Notes: generated from the letters alone by a model not told the origin. Shown: positions 16,904-26,615, numbered from the stretch's first letter. The stretch: DNA of 36,210 nt from an uncultured Opitutia bacterium (GCA_903882335.1 CAIRWP010000165.1:1-36210); one strand, 5' to 3'. Program-made: numbers and translations.

Positions 16904-17707
16904 TTACCTCACTTTCTCCCTTAACTCCGCGAGTTTCGGAACGAGTTGGGCTAAGCCGGACCCAGGCAGCCACTGGCTCCCGCTCGTGGTTTCAAAGATC
17001 AGGGCGGCATTAAAACATTTAAGTTCTTTAACGAGAGATACTTGAGACATTTCATCCTTCCTCTTGGCTGAAAAGACAATGGGCCCGTCGAGAGGGGCCG
17101 ATTCCACCCACAAGATGACGTCGGGTTCGACGTGGGCTAGGGTCTCCCAGTCGAATTTAACCCAACTGCCTTTTTTCAAGGCCGACTTAAAGCCTGCCCC
17201 ACGCATCGGCAGGCCGAGGTAACTGTCCGGCCCGGCCATCATGCCGTCCCAGACGATGAGCAGCTTGCGTGGGAGGAGGGCGGGGATGCGTTCGAGGGGT
17301 TGGTTCAACCGCTGGATTTCCTCCGGTGATCGGCCGAGGGCCTCACCGATGAGCCGGATGTCCTCGAGCACGCACGTCGCGCTTTCCGGGGCCAGCACCA
17401 AGACCTTGAGGTCCGCGCCGCGACAACGTTCGGCCCAGAGCGGATTCGAGGTGCGGGGGAGGATGACCAAGTCGGGCTTCGCCCGTAGCAGCCGTTCGAG
17501 GTCCGGGTTGAAGACATCGCAATCGCGCGCGGCCGGGTGCGTCGCCGGGAGCGGGCACCAGCGCGTGGCGGTGACGATCTTATCCGCGGCGCCGAAGTCG
17601 ACCAAGGTACGGGTCGCGCCGGGGCTGTAGGTCGCGATGCGCTCGGGTGCGGCGACCGCGAGCACGGCGGCGCTGAGCAGCGCGAGCGTGGCCAACCAGC
17701 GACGCAT
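16904..17707 (-). CDS. Periplasmic substrate-binding protein, BtuF/FepB-like (class III)
   Basis: Signal peptide; RIATYSPGATRTLVDFGAADKIVTATRWC...DVFNPDLERLLRAKPDLVIL matches the BtuF/TroA-like pattern. Confidence 0.8.
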   Translation of the reverse strand: MRRWLATLALLSAAVLAVAAPERIATYSPGATRTLVDFGAADKIVTATRWCPLPATHPAARDCDVFNPDLERLLRAKPDLVILPRTSNPLWAERCRGADLKVLVLAPESATCVLEDIRLIGEALGRSPEEIQRLNQPLERIPALLPRKLLIVWDGMMAGPDSYLGLPMRGAGFKSALKKGSWVKFDWETLAHVEPDVILWVESAPLDGPIVFSAKRKDEMSQVSLVKELKCFNAALIFETTSGSQWLPGSGLAQLVPKLAELREKVR

Positions 17708-18609
17708 CAGGCCGAGAGCAGGCGGGCGAGGCGCACCGCCGAATCGAAGCTGCCCCGGTCCGCCCGGCCGGTGCCGGCGAGCTCGTAGGCTGTGCCGTGG
17801 TCGGGACTGGTCCGCACATACTTCAGGCCAAGGCTGAGGTTGGCCGAGGTCGTGAAGTCCACCGTCTTCAAGGGCGCGAGGCCTTGGTCGTGGTAGATCG
17901 CAGCGACCGCGTCGAACTCGCCCTGCAGGTGGCGGTGGAAGACCGTGTCGCCCGGCAGCGGGCCGCTCACGTCGTGGCCCTCGGCGCGCAAGGCCTCGAT
18001 CGCCGGGCGAAGGACGGCGTCATCCTCCTGGCCGAGCAGGCCGCCTTCGCCGGCATGCGGGTTGAGCCCGCAGACGGCGATGCGCGGGCGGACGTCGCCG
18101 AGCTTCGTGCGCAACGCGATCAGCGCCCGCACGGTGCGACGGACCGCGGCGGCGTCGAGCGTGCGCGGAACGTCCGCGAGCGGCAGATGCCAGGTCACCA
18201 GCCCGACCGTCATCCGGCCGCCAGCGAACGCCATCACCGGTTCGCCGCCCCAGCGCGCGGCGAAGAATTCGGTCTGTCCTGGGAACGGGTAGCCGACCTC
18301 GGCAAGGCGCTTTTTGTTCACCGGGCCGGTCACCACGCCGGCGAAACGTCCGCCGGTGGTGCCGCGAGCGGCGAGCTCCATCGCTTCGAGGGCGATCAAC
18401 TGGCCGGCCTCATCAGGCTGCCCGGGGCGCGTGATAGGGTCGGCGGGCCCGACGGCGAGGCCGCGGCCGAGCCGCGCGATCCAGTCGGCGGGTCCGATCG
18501 GCACGACGGAGTCGGCCAGCAGCGGGTGAGCCTGCAACCAGGAGGCGATCAGGTCCGGGCCGACGCCGGCGGGGTCGCCGCAGGGGATCGCGAGCGGGAG
18601 CCGGCTCAT
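17707..18609 (-). CDS. pdxA: 4-hydroxythreonine-4-phosphate dehydrogenase
   Basis: [73 protein letters not shown] at 18609 in ATGA overlap with lpxA stop. Confidence 0.94.
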   Translation of the reverse strand: MSRLPLAIPCGDPAGVGPDLIASWLQAHPLLADSVVPIGPADWIARLGRGLAVGPADPITRPGQPDEAGQLIALEAMELAARGTTGGRFAGVVTGPVNKKRLAEVGYPFPGQTEFFAARWGGEPVMAFAGGRMTVGLVTWHLPLADVPRTLDAAAVRRTVRALIALRTKLGDVRPRIAVCGLNPHAGEGGLLGQEDDAVLRPAIEALRAEGHDVSGPLPGDTVFHRHLQGEFDAVAAIYHDQGLAPLKTVDFTTSANLSLGLKYVRTSPDHGTAYELAGTGRADRGSFDSAVRLARLLSA

Positions 18610-19385
18610 GCAGGTTGGACGAAGCGCCCGCGTTGGCCGCCGAGGAAGAACTCCAGGAAGTCCCGACCTTCGGCCGTGTGGTAGGAACCGGTGGCGAGCT
18701 CCGCCTGCGCGCGCGCGGCGCACGCCTGGCCGGGTGCGTAGACCGCATGGTAGGCGCGCTTCAGCTCGGCGATGGCCTCGGCGGGCACGCCGCGGCGCCG
18801 CAGTCCGACGAGGTTCAGGCCGGCCAGTTCATTGCGTCCGTGGGCCAGCCCATTGGGCGGCAAGTCCTCGGTGATGACGGCGTTGCCCGATGTCAGGGAG
18901 CCCCCGCCGATGCGGCAGAACTGGTGCACGGCCACGCCCCCGCTGATGAAGGCCCGGTCGCCCGCGTGCACGTGCCCGCCGAGCATGCAGCCGTTCGCGA
19001 GGATCACGCCGTCGCCGAGGACGCAATCGTGTGCGACGTGGCTACCCGCCATGAGCAGGCAATCCGCCCCGATGACCGTCGCGGTGTCCGGTTTCGTCGC
19101 GCGGTGCAACGTCACGTGCTCGCGGATCACCGTGCGCGCACCGACCGTCACGCGCGAAGCGGTCGCGGGGTCGAACGACAGGTCCTGCGGGTCTCCGCCG
19201 ATCACCGCGAAGTGGTCGACCACCACGCCCGCGCCGAGGACTGAGCGGGCTTTCAGGATCGCGTGCGCCGCGAGGCGGCAACCGGTGCCGATGACCGCGC
19301 CGGCTTCCACGATCGCGAACGCGCCGATCTCGGCGGAGGGGTCGACCTGCGCGGTAGGGTGGACGAGGGCGGAAGGGTGGATCAC
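18606..19385 (-). CDS. lpxA: Acyl-ACP--UDP-N-acetylglucosamine O-acyltransferase (GTG start)
   Basis: IHPSALVHPTAQVDPSAEIGAFAIVEAGAVIGTGC (hexapeptide repeats), LMAGSHVAHDCVLGDGVILANGCMLGGHVHAGDRAFISGGVAVHQFCRIG. GTGA overlap with upstream gene. Confidence 0.9.
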   Translation of the reverse strand: MIHPSALVHPTAQVDPSAEIGAFAIVEAGAVIGTGCRLAAHAILKARSVLGAGVVVDHFAVIGGDPQDLSFDPATASRVTVGARTVIREHVTLHRATKPDTATVIGADCLLMAGSHVAHDCVLGDGVILANGCMLGGHVHAGDRAFISGGVAVHQFCRIGGGSLTSGNAVITEDLPPNGLAHGRNELAGLNLVGLRRRGVPAEAIAELKRAYHAVYAPGQACAARAQAELATGSYHTAEGRDFLEFFLGGQRGRFVQPA

Positions 19386-19984
19386 TTGGGGGGAGGCTGG
19401 CCGAATAGCTCGAGCTGGGCGGCGTTGACCATATCGTAGGCGCGGAGCAGGCGAAGCAACTGCAAGGTGTCGGAGGGCCCGGCGGCGCCGGCCGTCTCGG
19501 CGGTCTGGAGGAGGTTCTCCAGGATCGTCCGGAAGGTCAGGACATGGTCGACCCCTTGGGCCCGCAGCAGGGCGATGCTCTCGGAGCGTGGCGGTTCCTG
19601 CGCGGGTAGCCCGGGCAGTACCAGCACCCGGGCCGGGCGGGCGGCGGCCGGTGGCGTCTCGCCGAAAGCCTCCTTTGCGGTGGGCGCGGCCTCCTTGCGG
19701 ATGAAGTCGAGGATGTCCCCGCGGCGCAGCATCGCCGGCGTCAGACCTTTGGCGGGCAGTCCCTTGATTGCGACCACCGCGCCAGCCAGCCCCGGTAGGT
19801 CGGAGCCGAATAGTTGGAAGCCGGGCTCCGCCCCGGCCCGTGGGGAGGGGTTCAGCACCTCGAGCAGCCCCGGTTCTTCGGCCCGCTTGGCGCGCGCCGT
19901 CGCACCGGGCTTCGGCGGCGTCCGGGTGAAGAAGCCGTTTAGCTCGAAATACTCGCGGACGAGGCTGTCGTCGAAGCCGGCCAT
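19382..19984 (-). CDS. Uncharacterised protein, about 200 aa
   Basis: MAGFDDSLVREYFELNGFFTRTPPK...AVVAIKGLPAKGLTPAMLRRGDILDFIRKEA...VDHVLTFRTILENLL. Coupled (GTGA) to lpxA; no confident family. Confidence 0.75.
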   Translation of the reverse strand: MAGFDDSLVREYFELNGFFTRTPPKPGATARAKRAEEPGLLEVLNPSPRAGAEPGFQLFGSDLPGLAGAVVAIKGLPAKGLTPAMLRRGDILDFIRKEAAPTAKEAFGETPPAAARPARVLVLPGLPAQEPPRSESIALLRAQGVDHVLTFRTILENLLQTAETAGAAGPSDTLQLLRLLRAYDMVNAAQLELFGQPPPK

Positions 19985-20030
19985 GCCGCAAGGATGCGGG
20001 TAACGCCCCCCGAGGGTCAACCGCGATGCG

Positions 20031-20750
20031 TCAGAGCGCGAAGTCGGCGGGCGCGAGCGCCACCGTGAACTCACCCTTCAGCGAGCCCGCCTTGAGCGCG
20101 GGTACCAGGTCCTTGAGCGCTGCGGTCCGGATCGTCTCGTGCAGCTTGGTCAGCTCACGGCCGACGCAGACGACGCGCTCCGGGCCGAGGATCTCCAGCA
20201 TCTCGTCCAGGAAGTCCCCGATGCGGTGGCAGGACTCGTGCAGGACCACGGTCTCGGTCGCGGTCCGCATCTCCTCGAGGAAGCGGCGGCGGGCGGCAGA
20301 CTTCGGCGGCAGGAAGCCGACGAACCGGAAGGCGTTCGTCGGCAGGCCCGAGGCGGAGAGCAGGGCCACGATCGCGCACGGGCCGGGGAGCGGCGAGACC
20401 GTCAGCCCGCGCTTCCGGCATTCGCGTGTCACGCGGAAGCCCGGGTCGCTGATACCCGGCGTCCCCGCGTCGGTGATGAGCGCGATGACCGCGCCCGCAG
20501 CCACGCGGTCGGCGATGGTCACGGCGACCTCCTTCTCGTTGTGCTCGTGGTACGCGAGCATCGGCTTGGATATGTCCAGGTGGCGCAGCAACCCGCCGGT
20601 GACGCGGGTGTCCTCGCAGGCGACTGCGTCGCAGCCGGCGATCGCCTCGCGCGCGCGTGCCGTGAGGTCTCCGAGATTGCCCAAAGGAGTCGCCACCACG
20701 AGGAGCCTTCCGGCCGTCCCGCGGGGCGTACCTGCTGGCCCGGCGGGCAT
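20031..20750 (-). CDS. rsmI: 16S rRNA 2'-O-ribose C1402 methyltransferase RsmI
   Basis: LLVVATPLGNLGDLTARAREAIAGCDAVACEDTRVTGGLLRHLDI; ALITDAGTPGISDPGFRVTREC; PLPGPCAIVALLSASGLPTNAFRFVGFLP. Confidence 0.95.
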   Translation of the reverse strand: MPAGPAGTPRGTAGRLLVVATPLGNLGDLTARAREAIAGCDAVACEDTRVTGGLLRHLDISKPMLAYHEHNEKEVAVTIADRVAAGAVIALITDAGTPGISDPGFRVTRECRKRGLTVSPLPGPCAIVALLSASGLPTNAFRFVGFLPPKSAARRRFLEEMRTATETVVLHESCHRIGDFLDEMLEILGPERVVCVGRELTKLHETIRTAALKDLVPALKAGSLKGEFTVALAPADFAL

Positions 20751-20911
20751 CAGCGGAAGCCGGCGGCCGGCGTCTGCATGCCGGGGAGACCGCCCTGCCA
20801 ACTCGCGGGCTGGGACTGCGGCAGCAAGGAGTCGGCCGGCTTCTCCACCGTTTCGCAACCGGACAGCCCGAGGAGGGCGCCGAGCAGCACGAGCACGGTC
20901 AGGAGACGCAT
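20750..20911 (-). CDS. Small predicted lipoprotein, 53 aa
   Basis: MRLLTVLVLLGALLGLSGCETVEKPADSLLPQSQPASWQGGLPGMQTPAAGFR*, lipobox LSGC; TGATG junction with rsmI. Confidence 0.65.
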   Translation of the reverse strand: MRLLTVLVLLGALLGLSGCETVEKPADSLLPQSQPASWQGGLPGMQTPAAGFR

Positions 20912-20918
20912 GGCAGGC

Positions 20919-21869
20919 TTAGCGGGTAGCGAGCTTGCCGCTGAAGGGGGAGAGGGTGACCTCGCCGCCGCGGGTGAAGCCGGCGGTGGCGGACTTGCCT
21001 TCCTTCTCATCCTTCTCGGAGACCGGGTGGATTTCGGCGACGGAGGAGCTCGCCTTCGTGGCGGCGATGGAGACCGCGCCAATCTTGACGCCGTTCTGCA
21101 GGACTTCGAACTTTTCGCCCTTCTTCAGGCCGTCGTTCTCGCCGGCGGTGAAGCAGACGATGCCCTTGGACGGGTCGATGACGAGGATGCGGGTCTTGAT
21201 GGTGTCAGCGCCGAAGGAGCTGGCGACGCCTTCCGTGGTGGCCTCGACGGTCGGGTCTTCGGGGAACTTGAAGGGGTCGGGCTGGGCGCCGATGGTTCCG
21301 CGGTATTCGTTGCGGAGGGCGGCGTACTTGTTCTTCACCTTGTCCAGGTTTTCCTGGGCCTTGTTGGCCTTGGCGACCTCGGCCTCGAGCTGTTCCTTGG
21401 TGAAGAGCACGGCGACCTTCTCCTTCTCCTTCACGAGGTCTTCCTGGGAGGTCTTGAGCTCGGCGGCGAGGGCGTCCTTCTTGCCGTTCGCCTCGGCCAG
21501 CTGGCCGGTCAGTTCGTCGCGCTTGCGGGTGAGGTCGGCGCGTTCGCCTTCGAGGGTGGCCACGTTGGCGGTGAGGCCTTCGATCTTGGTCTTCTTGTCG
21601 GCGACATCGGCTTCGAGGTCCTTCTTATTGCCTTCGAGCTCGGTGATGCGCTCGCGCTTCTTGGTCAGGAGGGCGGTGGTCTTGGCGGTAATCTCGGCCA
21701 TGCGCGGGGCGAACTCCTTGGCGGCGGCGATCTCGGTGTCGGTCACGGCGAAGTTGGTCGCGATCATCGCAGTCTCGATCTTGCCCTTGAGCAGGTAGGC
21801 GAAGACGCCGGCGGCGATGGCGGCCAGCACGCCGAGGGTGCGAATGACGATGTTCAGCTTCTTATTCAT
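20919..21869 (-). CDS. Membrane-anchored coiled-coil protein, 316 aa, unknown function
   Basis: N-terminal TM (IVIRTLGVLAAIAAGVFAYLL), long heptad-like coiled coil (LEGNKKDLEADVADKKTKIEGLTANVATLEGERADLTRKRDELTGQL), C-terminal beta-like domain (ILVIDPSKGIVCFTAGENDGLKKGEKFEVLQNGVKIGAVSIA). Confidence 0.8.
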   Translation of the reverse strand: MNKKLNIVIRTLGVLAAIAAGVFAYLLKGKIETAMIATNFAVTDTEIAAAKEFAPRMAEITAKTTALLTKKRERITELEGNKKDLEADVADKKTKIEGLTANVATLEGERADLTRKRDELTGQLAEANGKKDALAAELKTSQEDLVKEKEKVAVLFTKEQLEAEVAKANKAQENLDKVKNKYAALRNEYRGTIGAQPDPFKFPEDPTVEATTEGVASSFGADTIKTRILVIDPSKGIVCFTAGENDGLKKGEKFEVLQNGVKIGAVSIAATKASSSVAEIHPVSEKDEKEGKSATAGFTRGGEVTLSPFSGKLATR

Positions 21870-21884
21870 GGGGTGGGGAAGGGG

Positions 21885-23462
21885 TTAGTTATGACGGAAA
21901 AAGGTGTGTCCCGGGTCCGGATGGTCCTGTCTTTCGACGGGTCCGGGGTTGGACGAGACGTGGAGGAGAACTTTGAACACCAGTTCCTCCGACCCGACAA
22001 GCCCATTTTCCTCACAAATCTGCCCAACAGACAGCCATTTGCCGGGGGTCTTGGCCAGCGCGGCGATTGTCCGGGCCCGCAGTCGGAGGGTCTCCGAGGC
22101 GGCCTTTTTGCCGGCCTCGACCCCGGGCTGGTGGTAGGCGTTGATGCCGAGGAGGCTGGCGTAGAGTCCAACGGCTCGCTCGAACAGGGCGATCAGCATG
22201 CCGACGGCCGCCGCGTCGACCTGCTTGATGGTCAAGGTGATGCTGGCCCGGTCGTTGCCGGCCAGGGCTTCCCGGGTGCCGAGGAAGAAGGCCTGGAGGT
22301 AGGCGCCGGAAGTCACGCCAGGCTCGACTTCGGGGGAGGGGCCTTGTCGGTCGGAGAGCACCTCGATGAAGACCGCGAAGAAGTTGTTCAGGCCGTCCCG
22401 CAGCTGCTGGACGTAGGCGTGCTGGTCGGTCGAACCTTTATTGCCGTAGACCGTGAGGCCTTGGTTGACCTTGCGGCCTTGCAGGTCGAGTTCCTTGCCC
22501 AGTGATTCCATCACGAGTTGCTGGAGGTAGCGGGAGAAGAGCAGCAGCCGATCCTTGTAGGGCAGGACGACCATGGCCTTGGCGCCCGCGCCGTCCGTCA
22601 GGTGGTGCCAGGCGGCCGCCAGCGCGGCCGCGGGGTTACGGGTGGCGTCAGGCACGCGGGTCAGGGCGTCCATGGCCTTCGCCCCGGCCAGCAAGCCCCG
22701 GATGTCGAGGCCCTGGAGGGCGGCGGGCAGGAGACCGACCGGGCCCAATTCGCTGGTGCGGCCGCCGACCCAATCCCACATAGGGAAGCGAGCCAGCCAG
22801 CGTTCCTTGACCGCGACTTGGTCAAGCTGGCTACCTTCGCCGGTCACCGCCACGGCATGCGCGGCGAAACTCAGTCCGGCGGCCTGCCAGCGGTGGGCGG
22901 CTTCGATCTGGCCGTTGCGCGGCTCGGGGGTGCTGCCCGACTTCGAGGTGACGATCGCCAGCGTCGTGCCGAGCCGCCCGGAGAGCGTATCGAAGACGCG
23001 GTCGATGCCGTCGGGGTCGGTGTTGTCGATGAAATGGACGCGGAGCTTGTCGGCTTTGCCGCCGAGGGCGTCGGTCACGAACTGCGGGCCGAGGGCCGAG
23101 CCGCCGATGCCGATGCAGAGCAGGTCCGTGAAGGTACCCGCCGCCCCCCGCACCTGGCCGGCGTGGACGCGGGCCGCGAAGGCCTCGATGGCATCGACGG
23201 ACGCGCGGACGGCGGCGCCGATGGCCGGGTCGGGCGCCAGCTCGGGCGTGCGCAGCCAGTAGTGGCCGACCATCCGCTTCTCGTCGGGGTTCGCCACCGC
23301 GCCCTGTTCCAAGGCCGCCATGTCGGCGAAAGCCCGGGCCATGGCCGGAGCCAGCCGCGCCGCGGTGGCCGCGGGAAGCTCCGCCCGGCTGAGGTCCAGG
23401 GCGAAGCCCAGGGTCGGGAAAGCCAGGAGGTTGCGACGGTAAGCTTCGAAAGAGGAGGCCAT
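21885..23462 (-). CDS. pgi: Glucose-6-phosphate isomerase
   Basis: [69 protein letters not shown]. Confidence 0.94.
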   Translation of the reverse strand: MASSFEAYRRNLLAFPTLGFALDLSRAELPAATAARLAPAMARAFADMAALEQGAVANPDEKRMVGHYWLRTPELAPDPAIGAAVRASVDAIEAFAARVHAGQVRGAAGTFTDLLCIGIGGSALGPQFVTDALGGKADKLRVHFIDNTDPDGIDRVFDTLSGRLGTTLAIVTSKSGSTPEPRNGQIEAAHRWQAAGLSFAAHAVAVTGEGSQLDQVAVKERWLARFPMWDWVGGRTSELGPVGLLPAALQGLDIRGLLAGAKAMDALTRVPDATRNPAAALAAAWHHLTDGAGAKAMVVLPYKDRLLLFSRYLQQLVMESLGKELDLQGRKVNQGLTVYGNKGSTDQHAYVQQLRDGLNNFFAVFIEVLSDRQGPSPEVEPGVTSGAYLQAFFLGTREALAGNDRASITLTIKQVDAAAVGMLIALFERAVGLYASLLGINAYHQPGVEAGKKAASETLRLRARTIAALAKTPGKWLSVGQICEENGLVGSEELVFKVLLHVSSNPGPVERQDHPDPGHTFFRHN

Positions 23463-23511
23463 CGTTTGGGTTATGCCCCCGCCCGGCCCGGGAGGCAATC
23501 CCGTTCCCCGT

Positions 23512-24720
23512 TCAACGGGCCGGCGAAAGCACGTGGACCCCCTTTTTGTTGGCGAGGACGATCTCCGCCCGTCCGTCGCCGTCGAGATCCGCGACCTCGA
23601 ACTGCGTGCCGATACCGGCCTCCGCGTCCGCGACCCGCGGGGTGAAGACGACCTTGCCCTCGGCATCCTTGGCCCACGTGAGCCAGAGCACGAGCGGCGT
23701 CGCCTGCGGGTTGACGTCGCCTTTCGGGCCATGGGCCCAGAAGCGCTTGCCGGTCACCAGCACCGGTTGCCCCGCGACGATCTGGCGGCTGAGTACGAGC
23801 GCGTGCATCTGCCCCAAGGCGAAACCGCCGGCGGAGTTCTCGGGTTTATCGTCCAAGATGCGGTGCTCCACGAAGGTGATTCCTTCCGGGGTGCGCTTCT
23901 GCTGGAACCACGACAAGCCGAAGCGGTGGGCGTCGAGCGAGGTCAGGACATCCGGCAAGCCGTCGCCATCCACGTCGGTCACGATCATCTGCGCCCCACC
24001 GTTGCGGCCGGCGGAAAACGCCATCGGGTGGAACTTCCACTGCACGTCGAGTGGCGCGGAGGCGGCGGGGTGTTCCCACCAGCCGGAGCGCTCGAGGATG
24101 TCGGGGATGCCGTCGCCATTGAGGTCGCCGACGCCGAGGCCGTGCGTGAAGCGTTGATACTTCTTGGGGTCGGCTGGCGAGATGGGGATGAATTTTGCTG
24201 GTTGGGTCGGGTCAAGTGGGTCGAGTTTCGCATACCCGACGGCCCCGCCAGACATGCAGACCAAGTACGGTCGCCCGTCCCCGTCGAGGTCGACCAGGTG
24301 CGGCGATTCGTTGTCGGTGCTCGCGAGGAAGAGGTGCCGTTTCCACGGCGCCGTCCCCGGCGCACCGGGGTTCTCGTACCAGTAGGTTTCTTTGCCCGGG
24401 AAGCCCACGGTGATCACGTCCGGCTTCCCGTCGCCGTTGAGGTCGGCGACGAGCTGCACGAAGGATTCGGAGTAGCCGAGCGCGTCGTAAGGCCGGCCCG
24501 GGTGGGCGGCGAACGTGTGGCGCACGCGGAAGTCGGGCCCGGCATACCAATGCGGGCCCGCGACCAGGTCGGGCCGGCCGTCGCCGTTCAGGTCGCCGAC
24601 GGCGCAGCCCTCGCTGAAGAAATCGGTCGTGATTGTCCGCCGTTCGAAACGCGGCTCCGGGGCGGCCGCGAGGGCGAGGGCGCCGAGGCACGCCAAGGCG
24701 AGCAGGGTGGGGCGGGGCAT
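23512..24720 (-). CDS. Secreted FG-GAP/VCBS-repeat protein
   Basis: Signal peptide [20 protein letters not shown]; repeats [77 protein letters not shown]. Confidence 0.88.
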   Translation of the reverse strand: MPRPTLLALACLGALALAAAPEPRFERRTITTDFFSEGCAVGDLNGDGRPDLVAGPHWYAGPDFRVRHTFAAHPGRPYDALGYSESFVQLVADLNGDGKPDVITVGFPGKETYWYENPGAPGTAPWKRHLFLASTDNESPHLVDLDGDGRPYLVCMSGGAVGYAKLDPLDPTQPAKFIPISPADPKKYQRFTHGLGVGDLNGDGIPDILERSGWWEHPAASAPLDVQWKFHPMAFSAGRNGGAQMIVTDVDGDGLPDVLTSLDAHRFGLSWFQQKRTPEGITFVEHRILDDKPENSAGGFALGQMHALVLSRQIVAGQPVLVTGKRFWAHGPKGDVNPQATPLVLWLTWAKDAEGKVVFTPRVADAEAGIGTQFEVADLDGDGRAEIVLANKKGVHVLSPAR

Positions 24721-24753
24721 GGACCGACCTTGGCGCGGCTCGGCCCCGCAGGC

Positions 24754-24785
24754 AAAAACAAAGCAGGCGAGACCGGAGCCTCGCC
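24754..24785 (-). terminator. Intrinsic terminator after ilvD
   Basis: Minus strand GGCGAG-GCTCCGGT-CTCGCC followed by TGCTTTGTTTTT, downstream of ilvD stop 24810. Confidence 0.65.
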
Positions 24786-24809
24786 GGCGTGAGATCTTGG
24801 CCGGCCGGC

Positions 24810-26498
24810 TCAGTCGCCGTCCGTGATCGCGCCTTCGGAGGCGGACTTCACCTGCTTGGCGTATTTGGCCAGGACGCCCCGCTTCTCCTTGCAAGGCGCC
24901 GCCTGCCAGCCTTGGAGCCGGCGGGCGATCTCCGCGTCCGGCAGGTCGAGGACCAGTTCGTTCTTCACCGCGTCGATCCTGATTTGGTCGCCGTTTTGCA
25001 CGATGGCGAGCGGACCGCCGACCGCGGCTTCGGGCGAGACGTGGCCAACGACAAAGCCATGGCTGCCGCCGGAGAAGCGCCCGTCGGTGATGAGCGCGAC
25101 GGTCTTGCCCATGCCTTTGCCCATGACGGCGCTGGTGGGGCCGAGCATCTCGCGCATGCCGGGGCCGCCCTTGGGGCCTTCGTTCCGGATGACGATCACG
25201 TGGCCGTCCTTGACCTCGCCGTCGAGGATGCCGCGGAGCGAGGCCTCCTCGGACTCGTAAACGATGGCTTGGCCCGTGAAGGCGCTGCCTTCCTTGCCCG
25301 TGATCTTGGCGAGCGCGCCGTGCGGGGCGAGGTTGCCGCGGAGGACGCGGAGGTGGCTGTCGGCTTTGATGGGATTGCTCAGCGGGCGCACCACGTCCTG
25401 GTCGGCCGAGTAGGGACCGACGTTCGCGAGGTTCTCCGCGACGGTCTTGCCGGTGACGGTGAGGCAGTCCCCATGCAGCAGGCCCGCGTCCAGCAGCATC
25501 TTGAGCAGCGGCTGGAGGCCGCCGATGCGCACGAAGTGCGCCATGTTATATTTGCCGCTCGGCTTCAGGTCCGCCAGCACGGGGACTTTCCGGCCGACGC
25601 GCTCGAAGTCCTCGAGGGTGATCTTGATCCCCGCGGAATGGCCGATCGCGATGAGGTGCAGGACGGCGTTCGTCGAACCACCGAGGGCGATCACCGTGAC
25701 GATCGCGTTCTCGATCGCCTGCTTGGTGATGATGTCCGACGGCCGGATGTTCTGCTTGAGCAGCGCGAGCACGGCCTGGCCGGCGCGTTCGCAGTCCACC
25801 AGCTTGTCCTTGGAGTTCGCCAGCTGCGCGGAGCTGTCGGGCAGGCTCAGGCCCATCGCCTCGATGGCCGAGGCCATGGTGTTGGCCGTGTACATCCCGC
25901 CGCAGGAGCCTTCGCCCGGGATGGAGCACTTTTCGATCTCCTGCAGTTCGGCGTCATCGATCTGCTTGGCGGCATGCTGACCGACGGCCTCGAAGACCGT
26001 GACGATGTCGGCGGCCTTGCCTTTGTGCAGGCCGGGCACGATGGTGCCGCCGTAGACGAAGACGGAGGGACGGTTGAGGCGGGCCATCGCCATCACGCAG
26101 CCGGGCATGTTCTTGTCGCAGCCCCCGATCGTGACCAGGCCGTCGAAGCCCTCGGCCCCGGTCACCGCTTCGATGGAATCGGCGATGATCTCGCGCGAGA
26201 CCAGCGAGTAGCGCATCCCCGGGGTGCCCATCGAGATGCCGTCGGAAACCGTGATCGTGCCGAAAATGACCGCTTTCCCGCCGGCGGCGTCGGCGCCCTT
26301 GGCGGCTTCGATGGCTAGGCGGTCGATGTGCATGTTGCACGGGGTGACCATCGACCAGGTCGAGGCCACGCCCACCACGGGTTTCCGGAAGTCGGCATCG
26401 GAGAAACCGACCGCGCGGAGCATGGCCCGGCTGGGGGCGCGGTCGGGTCCGTCGACGACGGTGGACGAATGTTGGCGGGTGTGGTCAGGGGTGCTCAT
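24810..26498 (-). CDS. ilvD: Dihydroxy-acid dehydratase
   Basis: 562 aa: GVASTWSMVTPCNMHIDRLA; TIGGCDKNMPGCVMAMARLNRPSVFVYGG; GEGSCGGMYTANTMASAIEAMGLSLP; RFSGGSHGFVVGHVSPEAAVGGPLA. Confidence 0.96.
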   Translation of the reverse strand: MSTPDHTRQHSSTVVDGPDRAPSRAMLRAVGFSDADFRKPVVGVASTWSMVTPCNMHIDRLAIEAAKGADAAGGKAVIFGTITVSDGISMGTPGMRYSLVSREIIADSIEAVTGAEGFDGLVTIGGCDKNMPGCVMAMARLNRPSVFVYGGTIVPGLHKGKAADIVTVFEAVGQHAAKQIDDAELQEIEKCSIPGEGSCGGMYTANTMASAIEAMGLSLPDSSAQLANSKDKLVDCERAGQAVLALLKQNIRPSDIITKQAIENAIVTVIALGGSTNAVLHLIAIGHSAGIKITLEDFERVGRKVPVLADLKPSGKYNMAHFVRIGGLQPLLKMLLDAGLLHGDCLTVTGKTVAENLANVGPYSADQDVVRPLSNPIKADSHLRVLRGNLAPHGALAKITGKEGSAFTGQAIVYESEEASLRGILDGEVKDGHVIVIRNEGPKGGPGMREMLGPTSAVMGKGMGKTVALITDGRFSGGSHGFVVGHVSPEAAVGGPLAIVQNGDQIRIDAVKNELVLDLPDAEIARRLQGWQAAPCKEKRGVLAKYAKQVKSASEGAITDGD

Positions 26499-26615
26499 GC
26501 GGGTGTGAAAAGTCTGCGGTTGTCAGGGAGGAAGCCCCCCCTAATAAGAGGGCAGGGTGCGGACACTGAGCCGCCCCCCTCCGGCCGACAATCCCCTTTT
26601 AAGTCCCTTCCTCCC

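Noticed and set aside
20139-22505. Plus-strand 788-aa ORF
   Set aside because: Runs antisense across rsmI, a lipoprotein, the coiled-coil gene and pgi, all supported by homology or signal features.
24633-26318. Plus-strand 561-aa ORF
   Set aside because: Antisense shadow of ilvD.
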